The translations under genes were made by a program, and so were the position numbers. A stretch of DNA of 64,000 bases, taken from NCBI GenBank assembly GCA_029260765.1, contig JAJDCP010000049.1, forward strand, positions 1 to 64,000, in the 5' to 3' direction. Shown here one piece after another: positions 41,303 through 49,216 of the stretch (positions are counted from its first letter, which is position 1; each line of letters opens with the position of its first letter). The notes under the pieces are model-generated. The model was not told the origin of the DNA, did not search any database, and was given only the letters and a program-made list of their open reading frames with translations. Source of the stretch: Planctomycetota bacterium (GTDB lineage Bacteria; Planctomycetota; J058; JAJDCP01).

Positions 41303-42548
41303 GCCGCACACAGGAACTGACACCACCGACTCCGAGTCGGAGTACACGGTCTTGATCGTCGACGATCAGCAGGATGCTCTCAGCGTCCTGCAGGGCGTGT
41401 TGGAGCTGGAGTATCGGGTCTTGTGTGCGACCAGCCCAGATCAAGCGTTGCAGCTGCTCGAATCCGAACCGATCGATCTGATCATCTCCGACCATCGGAT
41501 GCCGGGTATGACAGGTGTCGAGCTGTTGACCCGTTCGATGCAGATCCGTCCAGAGTGCATCCGGATCATGCTGACCGGCTACGCAGACCTGCAGACAGCG
41601 CTCGACGCGATCAACCGCGGCGCCGTCTACCGCTTCTTGCAGAAGCCCTGGGATCCGCGTGAGTTGTTGCTGGTCGCACAGCAGGGACTGGAAAAGCTCG
41701 AGCTCGGCCGCAAGAACCGGCGGCTGCTCGAAGAGATCCAGACGCGCAACGCCGATCTGAGGAGCGCGCTGCGTGAGCTCAACGAAACTCAGGAAGAGCT
41801 GCTGACGTCCGAAAAATTCGCGCTGGTCGGCAAGCTCGCGTCCGACATCATCCACGACATCAACAACCACCTCAGCTGCCTGCTCGCATTGGAGCGCCTT
41901 GAGCTACAGCACGGGCGCTACCCCGATCAAGACTGGTTCTCGAAGGTGATCCAGAAGGTCAAGAAAGCCAAGCAAGAGATCCGCCACATGCTCGAAGAGC
42001 TGCGGGACTTCGCCAAGGGCCGCGAGAGTGTCTTTGCTGGCGACGTGCGCAGTCTCGGAGAGATCGTCAAAGACGCGTTGGAGTTCGCGTCCTATGACCA
42101 CATGATCCGTACGCGGCGTGTGCGGTTTGACAGTCAAGCCGAGGCGCGCTGTCGGGTCGATGAGACACAGATCAAGCAGCTGGTGCTCAATCTGCTGCGC
42201 AACGCGGGCAAGGCCAGCAAGCCGCGGGACGAAGTCACCATCGAGCTCTCGGTCCGCGACGGACAGGCATTGATCAAGGTGCGTGACCGGGGTTGTGGCA
42301 TCGCCGCGGAGGATCTGGAGCGTATCTGGGATCCGTTCTTCACCAGCGACCCCAAGCGGGGGACGGGCCTGGGACTGGGGATCTGTCGGCGCATTGCCGA
42401 GCGTCACGGCGGGTCTCTGACTTGCGAGAGCGCGCTGGGCGTCGGCACGACCTTCACCCTCGCGCTCCCGGTGACGGGAGACACCGCCAGCCCGCCAGCG
42501 GAGCAACGCAGCCGGTCCGGCTCCTTGTCTTCGGGCTCGGTCGAGTAG
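41295..42548 (+). CDS. Receiver-histidine kinase (PhcR/PhcQ-like)
   Basis: The 417-aa product has an N-terminal receiver (VLIVDDQQD, phospho-Asp in IISDHRMPGM, then LTGYADLQTALDAINRGAVY and FLQKPWDP, the form typical of PhcR/PhcQ and RpfG-type receivers). A coiled linker leads to a histidine kinase domain with His in IIHDINNHL, N-box LVLNLLRNAGKA and GTGLGLGIC. Receiver-first kinases without a membrane segment are characteristic of the Ralstonia Phc circuit. It overlaps the sensor kinase gene, so the two are translationally coupled. It is the last gene of the operon and converges on the phosphopantetheinyl transferase gene. Confidence 0.85.
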   Translation: MPEPHTGTDTTDSESEYTVLIVDDQQDALSVLQGVLELEYRVLCATSPDQALQLLESEPIDLIISDHRMPGMTGVELLTRSMQIRPECIRIMLTGYADLQTALDAINRGAVYRFLQKPWDPRELLLVAQQGLEKLELGRKNRRLLEEIQTRNADLRSALRELNETQEELLTSEKFALVGKLASDIIHDINNHLSCLLALERLELQHGRYPDQDWFSKVIQKVKKAKQEIRHMLEELRDFAKGRESVFAGDVRSLGEIVKDALEFASYDHMIRTRRVRFDSQAEARCRVDETQIKQLVLNLLRNAGKASKPRDEVTIELSVRDGQALIKVRDRGCGIAAEDLERIWDPFFTSDPKRGTGLGLGICRRIAERHGGSLTCESALGVGTTFTLALPVTGDTASPPAEQRSRSGSLSSGSVE

Positions 42549-42563
42549 CGTGGCGGGAGGCAC

Positions 42564-43148
42564 TCAGCCTCCCGAGGGAAACGCCCAGGCAGTAAACCGT
42601 CCGTGGTGCGAGAGCGACAGGTCGTGCCGCTCTCCGCTGCCATGCAGCAACTGAGGTCGCCCCCAGCCATCGGTGACGACCTGCCAGCCGGGACCGAAAT
42701 TCAACTCAGCTGCTCTTGCGGCCGCCAGGCGCGCTGCGGCCGACTCTGCAGCAGGCTTTCCTTGCTCGGCAGGAGCGAGACTCTGCACCCCCCAATCGAT
42801 CGCGGGAGCCCCATGGCTCCAACACAAGGCGTGTACCCAGCCGTCGCCCTGGCCAAGCTGGCAGGAAAAGCGCTGCGCCCCGCAGCGCACCGCGCAGTCC
42901 TCCAGATCGACGCAGAAACGGCGAGGCGCGAAACGGATCCCCAACTCGAGCTTGGCAAACACCTTGTAGGCGGCCTCTTTCGCGGCCCACATCTGCCAGA
43001 GGCACAACTCCGGCTCGTCATGCGCTGCCAGTTGCTCACGCTCACTGGGCAGCAGCACGCGTTCGAGCCAGCGTGGTTGGCGCAGCCGATCTGCTGCCCG
43101 GTCGGCCCACAAGTCCACGATGTCGTTGCCAACGTAGGTCTCAGACAT
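42564..43148 (-). CDS. 4'-phosphopantetheinyl transferase superfamily protein
   Basis: Transfers phosphopantetheine from CoA to a carrier-protein serine. The 194-aa product has the Mg-binding motif VGNDIVDL (6-13) and the second signature WAAKEAAYK (54-62). Length and a SLSHHG segment near the C-terminus suggest a Sfp-like or intermediate type rather than a minimal AcpS. The ATG at 43148 overlaps the stop of the SDR gene by 8 bp. It lies 15 bp from the end of the convergent signalling operon, so it is a good candidate to activate the ACP at 33300-33551. Confidence 0.85.
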   Translation of the reverse strand: MSETYVGNDIVDLWADRAADRLRQPRWLERVLLPSEREQLAAHDEPELCLWQMWAAKEAAYKVFAKLELGIRFAPRRFCVDLEDCAVRCGAQRFSCQLGQGDGWVHALCWSHGAPAIDWGVQSLAPAEQGKPAAESAAARLAAARAAELNFGPGWQVVTDGWGRPQLLHGSGERHDLSLSHHGRFTAWAFPSGG

Positions 43149-44058
43149 CCTGCAGGCTGCGGATCGTCTCGACAATCGAATACTGCGGCTGGTATGCGAA
43201 GGCCTCGCGGAACAACCGGTCGTCGATCACCGTTGGGAACCGGAAGTAGTCGACCAGGTGACGGGGGAAATGCAATCCCCAGCGATCGAGCAGGCCAACA
43301 ATCGGGTAGGCCACGAAGTGCGGAATCGGCAGAGCGGATGCGCCAGCGAGCCTGATCGCCTCCGAGTAGGGAATGGCACCCTCTCCTGCGATGTTGAAAA
43401 CGCCCCACTGCGAACCCTCGACGGCGAGCTGGACGGCCGACGCCGCATCTTCCTCGTGCAGGAACTGCATCATCGGATCGTAGCCGAGCAGCATCGGCAC
43501 ACGTGGGTTGCGCAGCAGCCGGGACATCATGTTCTTCAGGTCGGGGCCGACGACGTTGGCAGGCCGCAACACGACCGTCTCGACGTCGCGGTAGCGCCAC
43601 AAGAAGGTGGTAGCAGAATGGTCGAGCTCGACGGCATCGGCCAGCTCGGGAAAAGTCTGGCTGGCACGCAGGGGCGCATCTTCTCCGATGTGGACATGGT
43701 TGTGCTGATGGGCCCCGTAGACATGGTAGGTGCTGAGCACGACGACGCGCCGCACACCATGTTTGAGGCTGAGCTCCAGCAGGTTGCGCGTGCCGAGCAC
43801 ATTCTGGTCGAAGCGCTTGTCGAAGTCGATCGATGTCGATCGGATGCGCCCGAGATGAAGCAAGACGTCCGGCTTGGCCTTGCGAAACAGATCGGCCATG
43901 CGGCGCTGGGTGTAGCGCAGTTGGGTGAAATCGCCGGGAAACTTCCGGCCTCTGGGTTGTGGCCGCACATCGGCGCCGATCAGCTCGTGCTGCTCCGCCA
44001 GCAGATCGACAACCAGGCGTGCAAATTGGCCAGAGGCCCCGGTCACCAGGATTTTCAC
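43141..44058 (-). CDS. NAD-dependent epimerase/dehydratase-like SDR
   Basis: The 305-aa extended short-chain dehydrogenase starts KILVTGASGQFARLVVDLL (nucleotide-binding motif), with LHLGR, LSTYHVYGAHQHN and VLRPANVVGP. The Tyr of STYHVYG is present but the Lys four residues later is missing, so it may be an atypical or non-catalytic SDR. The frame extends upstream to 44973, but the GTG at 44058 follows GGGAGGGCGGC and begins the Rossmann fold. It is coupled to the phosphopantetheinyl transferase gene. The substrate is unknown. Confidence 0.75.
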   Translation of the reverse strand: MKILVTGASGQFARLVVDLLAEQHELIGADVRPQPRGRKFPGDFTQLRYTQRRMADLFRKAKPDVLLHLGRIRSTSIDFDKRFDQNVLGTRNLLELSLKHGVRRVVVLSTYHVYGAHQHNHVHIGEDAPLRASQTFPELADAVELDHSATTFLWRYRDVETVVLRPANVVGPDLKNMMSRLLRNPRVPMLLGYDPMMQFLHEEDAASAVQLAVEGSQWGVFNIAGEGAIPYSEAIRLAGASALPIPHFVAYPIVGLLDRWGLHFPRHLVDYFRFPTVIDDRLFREAFAYQPQYSIVETIRSLQDV

Positions 44059-44090
44059 GCCGCCCTCCCACCCCATTCCCGGGACGATTC

Positions 44091-44618
44091 CTAAAAGTAC
44101 CAGGCAACCACGCCCAGTACCAGCGTCACCGCCTGGCTTGCCAGGACCAGATTGAGCTGTTTGCGGAATTTCGAGCGCGCACGTTTGTGGCGAAACCAGC
44201 GCTGGCTCAAAACTGCCGCGGGGGTGCCTCCGAGCACGGCAAACGACAGCAACGCCTGTTCGGGAATCCTCTTCCAGCGTCGCGCTGCAGCCACCTTGTC
44301 GATCGCATAGAGCACGAGCGTCGCAGCATTGGCCCCGATCAGATAGGCTGCGACCTTCGGCAGCAGGAAGATCAACGGGGCTGTGACTGCCGCGGTGATG
44401 CCGACGCCGACCAGTTCGACGACCGTCTGGTGGCCAAACCAGTTGCGCCCGCCCTTGGGGGTTTTCCGTGTCCTGCTGCTCGTGGATGTCTTTGTGGCGC
44501 TGGCCTCGGATTCCGGGCTCGACGGCGGGGTTTCGGTGCCCGCAGGCTGTTCGGCTGCGTCCAGCTCGGAGCCGGTCGTCTGCTCGCTGCCTGCAATATT
44601 CTCTGTCTTCTCGGTCAT
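44091..44618 (-). CDS. DUF1294 membrane protein
   Basis: The 175-aa product has a Ser/Thr/Glu-rich N-terminus (~65 residues). The DUF1294 core follows: hydrophobic helices with LVLYAIDKVAAARRWKRIPE and LGGTPAAVLSQRWFRHKRA. Three to four helices. The function is unknown. The ATG at 44618 overlaps the methyltransferase stop (ATGA) and is preceded by GGAGAGG; the longer frame start at 44708 would lie inside the neighbouring gene. Confidence 0.75.
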   Translation of the reverse strand: MTEKTENIAGSEQTTGSELDAAEQPAGTETPPSSPESEASATKTSTSSRTRKTPKGGRNWFGHQTVVELVGVGITAAVTAPLIFLLPKVAAYLIGANAATLVLYAIDKVAAARRWKRIPEQALLSFAVLGGTPAAVLSQRWFRHKRARSKFRKQLNLVLASQAVTLVLGVVAWYF

Positions 44619-45415
44619 GGCCTCTCCGGTGCCGTGGAGACGGGTGAGGCCGTCCCCACTCCGTAGCGCCAGGCCAACAGCAAGCTGGCAGCGAAGGCGG
44701 CGTTGCACGACTCGACCCGGCTGCTCTGAGGTATGTGTAGCGGCTGCGCGTCGTGCCAGGCAGGGCCTGGTCCGCGCGCCTCTGCGCCCACGACCAGCGC
44801 CAGCCTGGGCGGCAGGGTCTCATGCCAGATGTTGCGGCCGCCCTCGGCCCTGAGCACGCAGACGGTGTAGCCCCGTGTCCGCAGCAGGGTACGCGCCCGT
44901 TCAGCGCTGGACGCGGCGATGCAGGGCAGCTGGAAGATCCCACCCATCGAGGCCCGCACGGCCTTCGGACCAAAGGGGTCTGCCGTCTCGGGCAGCACGA
45001 TCAGAGCCTGGCCTCCAAAAGCCGCAGCGTGCCTCACGATGCTGCCGACATTGCCGGGATCTTGCACACCGTCGAGAACGACGACCGTCTGCAGGTCGTC
45101 CGCCAGCGGCGCGGGCGCAGGCAGAGGGAAGCTGGCAAGCAGTCCCTGGCCCGAGACAGTCTGACTCATCCGTTCCAGCAGGTGGCTGGGCAGCCGGTAT
45201 TGGGGCACGTTCGGAGTCAGCCGCGCAAGCAGCCGCTTGGTGCGCTCGCTCTCAGGGCGCTCAGAGTCGAGAACCACTTCCTGAGGCTGCCACCCGGCGG
45301 CCAGGGCCTCTTCGAGACAGCGCACTCCTTCGACCAGAAACAAGCCGAGCTCGCGGCGGCCTGATGCGTTCGCGAGCTTCTTCCACTGTTTGGTCTGGGC
45401 GCGGGACCACATCAT
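44615..45415 (-). CDS. TrmH/SpoU-family RNA 2'-O-methyltransferase
   Basis: SPOUT-fold RNA ribose methyltransferase. The 266-aa product has an N-terminal substrate-binding domain and the three SpoU motifs: VQDPGNVGSIVRHAAAFG, LALVVGAEARGP, and IPQSSRVESCNAAFAASLLL (Cys in place of the usual Leu in VESLN). The target may be 23S rRNA, but the family does not predict the nucleotide. It overlaps the DUF1294 gene downstream. Confidence 0.88.
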   Translation of the reverse strand: MMWSRAQTKQWKKLANASGRRELGLFLVEGVRCLEEALAAGWQPQEVVLDSERPESERTKRLLARLTPNVPQYRLPSHLLERMSQTVSGQGLLASFPLPAPAPLADDLQTVVVLDGVQDPGNVGSIVRHAAAFGGQALIVLPETADPFGPKAVRASMGGIFQLPCIAASSAERARTLLRTRGYTVCVLRAEGGRNIWHETLPPRLALVVGAEARGPGPAWHDAQPLHIPQSSRVESCNAAFAASLLLAWRYGVGTASPVSTAPERP

Positions 45416-45503
45416 GTTGCCTGGGCACGAATTTTCGGGCTTGCCTGGGGTGCTGGGGCAGCGGCCGCGCTGTCAGAGAAGATGGAGGCAGGATGCACGC
45501 GAC

Positions 45504-46019
45504 TCAGTCGCCAAAGATCTCGTCGAGAGCCGAGCTCGCCGAGTCTCGGTAGTCTTCGGCAGACATCGTGCTGACCCGGTGGCTGGGTCGGCGTCGGCCG
45601 ACCTCTTTCATCACCGTGAGCAGCTTGGTGGCAGCCTGTTTGGCGTAGAGGCGCACCATACCCACCGTGGTGCGTTCATCGAAGATCGTCACCATGATCG
45701 AGCGTTCGCCGACCAACATCAGCTGCATGTTGATGCCCTTGCCTTGATGGAAGAGCAGCGAGAATTCCTCTTCTCCCAACTGTTTTGCCAGCTCCCGGGT
45801 AGCCGCAAAGCTACCGGCCACCAGCGCCGAGATCGTGTCGAGCGGAATGCCTTCGACAGACCCCACCTGGGTGACCATGTGGCCTGCCTTGTCGACGAGC
45901 AGATTGCACTTGGACTCGGAGAGCCGCAGAAACTCCTCCATCACACGGTCGATGGCTTCCTGGTCTTCCTGGTAGAACGCCAAGGCGTCCTTCTTCACGT
46001 CGGAGTCCCGATCGCTCAT
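45504..46019 (-). CDS. Roadblock/LC7 domain protein
   Basis: The 171-aa product has a Roadblock/LC7 fold (residues ~20-130: SKCNLLVDKAGHMVTQVGS, ALVAGSFAATRELAKQLGE). This is the family of MglB and other regulators of small Ras-like GTPases. No MglA-like GTPase is in the window. The ATG at 46019 is chosen because GAGG precedes it at 6 nt. A charged C-terminal extension (RRRPSHRVS) is additional. It lies between the SpoU methyltransferase and the LPS kinase. Confidence 0.8.
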   Translation of the reverse strand: MSDRDSDVKKDALAFYQEDQEAIDRVMEEFLRLSESKCNLLVDKAGHMVTQVGSVEGIPLDTISALVAGSFAATRELAKQLGEEEFSLLFHQGKGINMQLMLVGERSIMVTIFDERTTVGMVRLYAKQAATKLLTVMKEVGRRRPSHRVSTMSAEDYRDSASSALDEIFGD

Positions 46020-46120
46020 GCGTTTCCTCATCCCCCACTCTGGCAGGCGTTGCTCCATTGTCACCGCAATGCAGATCGGATTCAATCCAAAAACCGTGGG
46101 CACTCGGCCTTGCGGCAGTC

Positions 46121-46972
46121 CTAGGAAAGTGCCTGCTGCGGATCGTGGCCGTAGTCTTTGATGTACCAGCGCCTGCAATACTCTCGCTCCTTCAAGACCC
46201 GGGCGCGCAACTCTTTCATCAAATTAGAGTTATAGAATTCGCTCCGACCTCCTGCGTACGCGCGCAAGAAGCGCTGCCGCAATAGGAAACTGTATGGGTC
46301 GGGGTACATCGATGACAGCTGGACCAGATTGTGAACCTTGAGATCGGTAGTCAGTCGTCGGTTCAGCCGTACACTCTCGAGATCGACCAGAAAGAAACGC
46401 CAATCTGTTCCGTTTTCTTCGACGAGCACGTTCTGTGGCGCCAGGTCCCGGTGGTAGATGCCCAGCTCGTGGAAGGCGCGCATGAAATCGGCCAGCTGTA
46501 CGACAAAGCGTCGCTGCCGGGCGGGACTCCACAAGTTTGTAATCTCGCGGTAGAGATCGTCGAGCCGGCGGGCGTCCTCGAGGAATTGGCTGACAAACAA
46601 GCTGCGCTGCACCAGGGGGCCTCGCTGTGCCTCAATCAATGCCCAGGGCTTTGCGATGGAAAACTGCAGCGCGCTCAGGAGCTGCGCCGCCCGCCAAGCG
46701 ACCCGGTTGCCGTCGGGGCGCACCAGACCCAGCAACATGCGTCCGAGGCCGCGCGGGCGCAGCTCTTTGATGCAGAGCGTTCCCAGAGGGCTGGCGTGGC
46801 GGTAGATCCGGCCGCGCCGCCCTTCCTTCAGAACCGCCTCCGCAGAAGGCTCCGGGGCGTGCACGAGCTCTTCGGCCAACGCCGCGGGGAAGTCCGGATC
46901 ACGCTCGATCCGCAGCCCTGATTGGCGGCTGCGGAGCATCGGGGTCGGGGTCCTGTTCTTGTCAGGCGGCAT
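46121..46972 (-). CDS. Lipopolysaccharide core (Kdo/WaaP-type) kinase family protein
   Basis: The 283-aa protein-kinase-fold enzyme has IYHRDLAPQNVLVEE (catalytic Asp and Asn) and FFLVDLESVRLNR (metal-binding Asp). An N-terminal strand has IKELRPRG, as in Kdo kinase/WaaP proteins. It would phosphorylate LPS core sugar at the inner membrane face, supporting a Gram-negative envelope. It ends with a basic C-terminus. It is 9 bp from the Nudix gene upstream, so probably co-transcribed. Confidence 0.8.
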   Translation of the reverse strand: MPPDKNRTPTPMLRSRQSGLRIERDPDFPAALAEELVHAPEPSAEAVLKEGRRGRIYRHASPLGTLCIKELRPRGLGRMLLGLVRPDGNRVAWRAAQLLSALQFSIAKPWALIEAQRGPLVQRSLFVSQFLEDARRLDDLYREITNLWSPARQRRFVVQLADFMRAFHELGIYHRDLAPQNVLVEENGTDWRFFLVDLESVRLNRRLTTDLKVHNLVQLSSMYPDPYSFLLRQRFLRAYAGGRSEFYNSNLMKELRARVLKEREYCRRWYIKDYGHDPQQALS

Positions 46973-46981
46973 GGGGCTTCC

Positions 46982-47536
46982 TCAGCTCGTCCGCTGCAGC
47001 CGGCGCAGGAAGCCGCGCAGGATCCAGGCGGTGACACCCCAGATCTGGCTGCCGTCCCACGAATAGGAAGGGTTCAGCCAGCGCGGCTGCTGCTCCAGCA
47101 GGGCATCCAGGGGCACCTCCACCACCTCGGCCACTTCGTTTTCGCAGGGAACGAAGCGGGACTCCCGGGCCAGACGTCCTACCAGGGGGACGACCTGAAA
47201 TCCAGTCAAGGTAGGGACTTCCGGAAGCCGCCCCAGCACCTTGATGTCTGCTTCGTTGACCCCCAGCTCTTCGCAGGTCTCACGTACAGCCGTCTGTTGG
47301 CGATCGCTATCGCTTGCATCGACCCGTCCGCCGGGGAAGGCGATCTGCCCCGCATGGTGGCGCATGTGCCGAGCCCGACGGATCAGCACCAGGTGCGCCT
47401 CATGTTCGCGAAACAGCAGCGGGATCAGGACCGCCGCCTGGCGGAATCCGGGCAGCCGTGGCCAGCGCCGCACACGCCGTGGGAGACTGCTCCGCACGCG
47501 CTGCCATAGCTGCTCAGGGGGGGCCTGCTCTGCCAC
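46982..47536 (-). CDS. Nudix hydrolase, CoA pyrophosphatase type
   Basis: The 184-aa product has HAGQIAFPGGRVD followed by TAVRETCEELGV. The combination of the NudL-type upstream motif (RRARHMRHHAGQIAFPGG) with the Nudix box points to CoA/acyl-CoA pyrophosphatase activity. GTG at 47536 is preferred because GGAGG precedes it closely; an ATG at 47566 lacks a ribosome site. Long antisense reading frames over the neighbouring zinc-ribbon gene are artefacts. Confidence 0.8.
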   Translation of the reverse strand: MAEQAPPEQLWQRVRSSLPRRVRRWPRLPGFRQAAVLIPLLFREHEAHLVLIRRARHMRHHAGQIAFPGGRVDASDSDRQQTAVRETCEELGVNEADIKVLGRLPEVPTLTGFQVVPLVGRLARESRFVPCENEVAEVVEVPLDALLEQQPRWLNPSYSWDGSQIWGVTAWILRGFLRRLQRTS

Positions 47537-47653
47537 GTTTCCTCCATACCTGGGTGCCCACCTCATGCTATCAAACTGCGAAGCAATTGACCCATCAGGC
47601 TTGCAGCGCAGTCTGCTATACTCTCGCCATGGCATCACGCTGCGGGGGTAAAA

Positions 47654-48355
47654 GTGAAGGCTGATCTCGACTCGTTGTTGGCGGTAGCAGAGCTGGACGT
47701 AGAGATCGACGAGCAGGAGACCCTGCGCAAGGAAGGCGAGCGCGAGATCCAGCGCCTCTCCCTGGCTGTCGATGCGGCCCGCAAGGCCGAGAGCGAGCTC
47801 GACACCGCGATCAAAGAGAACCAGAGCCAACAACGGCTGCTCGAGCTCGATCTGCAGGCCAACCAGGTCCAGATCAAGAAGATCACCGACTACAACAGCA
47901 ATGCACGCAGCAACGAAGAGTACCGCCAGAATCTCAAGCACATCGACGAGCTCAAAGTGGCCGCCAGCGAACACGAAGACCGTATTCTGGTGCTGATGGA
48001 GGCGCGCGAAGAGCTCGACGAGCGCAAGGCTGTCGCGGCCGCGGCAGTACAGAAAGCCGGCGAGAAGCACGTCCAACGCGAGAAAGAGATCCGCGCGCGC
48101 ATCGAAGCGGGCGCAAAGAAAGCGGCCACGTTGCAAGAGCAGAGGAACGTGCTCGCCAAGGATATCGACCCCGATCCGCTGACGGCCTACGAGCGCATAC
48201 GCGAGCTGCGTGGCAAGGGCATCGCGCGCCTGCAGGACAACAACTGCCAGGGCTGCTTCGTGACCCTGACGCTGAACACCGCCAACCTGGTCCTGATCAA
48301 ACAGGTCGTCCACTGCCCCTCCTGCGGCCGCGTGCTGTACATGGACAAGCGGTAG
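47654..48355 (+). CDS. Coiled-coil protein with C4 zinc ribbon (CdsZ/HscZ-type)
   Basis: The 233-aa product has a long antiparallel coiled coil (residues ~5-170, rich in Glu/Lys/Ala heptads) and a C-terminal zinc ribbon with CQGC ... CPSCGR, ending LYMDKR. Proteins of this layout are widespread; they have been proposed to act as chaperone-like or nucleic-acid-associated factors. The start is GTG at 47654 after GGGGG. It lies directly upstream of the RNase P RNA gene, a recurrent arrangement in bacteria. Confidence 0.85.
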   Translation: MKADLDSLLAVAELDVEIDEQETLRKEGEREIQRLSLAVDAARKAESELDTAIKENQSQQRLLELDLQANQVQIKKITDYNSNARSNEEYRQNLKHIDELKVAASEHEDRILVLMEAREELDERKAVAAAAVQKAGEKHVQREKEIRARIEAGAKKAATLQEQRNVLAKDIDPDPLTAYERIRELRGKGIARLQDNNCQGCFVTLTLNTANLVLIKQVVHCPSCGRVLYMDKR

Positions 48356-48400
48356 GACGCCGGCCGTAACCTCCAGCCTTTCGTTGTTCGTCTCGCCTGC

Positions 48401-48461
48401 GGTCACAGACCGCCGCTACAGGGGCGCAACCGACTGCTGTAGCGGCGCTCTACGAGCACCG
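48401..48461. repeat. Pair of MITE-type end sequences facing outward
   Basis: GGTCACAGACCGCCGCTACAG (right-end type) is followed 15 bp later by CTGTAGCGGCGCTCTACGAG (left-end type). The same termini bound the 111-bp elements, but here no core lies between them. This could be the junction of two lost elements or a short palindromic repeat of the same family. It lies between the zinc-ribbon gene and the RNase P RNA gene. Confidence 0.55.
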
Positions 48462-48553
48462 GGTACCGCATCGGCAGGGGCAGCTCCCACGCTTTCGGAG
48501 CTCGCTCTTGCCGGCGAAAGTCCTGCTAGCAGTAGCGCGATTCCTTGGCCGCC

Positions 48554-48987
48554 GGGTACCATGCGCGCTGGGTACCAGGCAACCGCCTCGACTTGTCGAG
48601 GAGGAAAGTCCGGACTTCATAGGACAGGGTGGTGGGTAACGCCCACCGGAAGCAATTCCAGGGAAAGTGGAACAGAAAATATACCGCCCCGGGCGCCGGC
48701 GGGTGTCCATGGGTAAGGGTGAAATGGTGCGGGACCACGGGTCCTTAAAGTAAGAGCGCACCGCGGCGGCAGTGATGTCGCTGGCAGTCCAAACCCCACC
48801 CGAAGAAAGACCAAATAGAGGAGGAGGGGCTTCGGCCCGCGAGGCGGTCCGTCTCGTCCGGCTTCGGCCGGGTACTTCCGGGTAGGTCGTTGGAGGGAGC
48901 CGGCAACGGCTCTCCTAGATGGATGGTTGCCCTTCGTGACCGGCTGCCGCGCTGGGAACGAGGACAGAATCCGGCTTATCGGTACCC
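48554..48987 (+). ncRNA. rnpB: RNase P RNA, bacterial type A
   Basis: Catalytic RNA of RNase P. Conserved elements are all present in order: GAGGAAAGTCCGGAC at 48601, CCCACCCGAAG with AGACCAAATAG near 48800, AGATGGATGGTTGCC near 48918, and ACAGAATCCGGCTTAT at 48964. The outer helix P1 pairs GGGTACC (48554-48560) with GGTACCC (48981-48987). At 434 nt it has the usual size. A terminator follows 8 bp later. Confidence 0.96.
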
Positions 48988-48994
48988 ATGCGGC

Positions 48995-49023
48995 CAGGAG
49001 GTCTTCGGACCTCCTGTTTTCTT
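48995..49023 (+). terminator. Rho-independent terminator of rnpB
   Basis: Perfect 9-bp stem CAGGAGGTC-TTCG-GACCTCCTG with a stable UUCG tetraloop followed by TTTTCTT. It begins 8 bp after the RNase P RNA P1 helix. Confidence 0.92.
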
Positions 49024-49088
49024 GTCTCAGCTTCGATATGGGCCAAGCCTCTAGAACGAAGTGTCATCCAGGCCATCGATGGCAGGCG

Positions 49089-49121
49089 CCCGCGAGCCCT
49101 TGTGTTGCCAGGGCTCGCGGG
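49089..49121. other. 12-bp perfect hairpin of unknown role
   Basis: CCCGCGAGCCCT and AGGGCTCGCGGG pair perfectly around a 9-nt loop. No T-run follows on either strand. It lies ~95 bp downstream of the CAP-domain lipoprotein gene (reverse strand) and 66 bp after the rnpB terminator. It could be a non-canonical terminator or a 3' stability element. Confidence 0.45.
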
Positions 49122-49216
49122 GCATGGGCGGAGAAAGGAAGAGACGGGCAGGGAGGGGGAAGGAAGACGGGCGGGTACACAGCAGTGTGCACTGTGCAAG
49201 GTTGTACAAACGCTTC

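Noticed and set aside
44059..44973. Upstream extension of the SDR frame to 610 codons
   Set aside because: It overlaps the DUF1294 and SpoU genes in another frame; the Rossmann motif begins at the GTG at 44058.
47537..48406. Upstream extension of the Nudix frame to 474 codons
   Set aside because: It is antisense to the coiled-coil zinc-ribbon gene; the Nudix start at 47536 has GGAGG.
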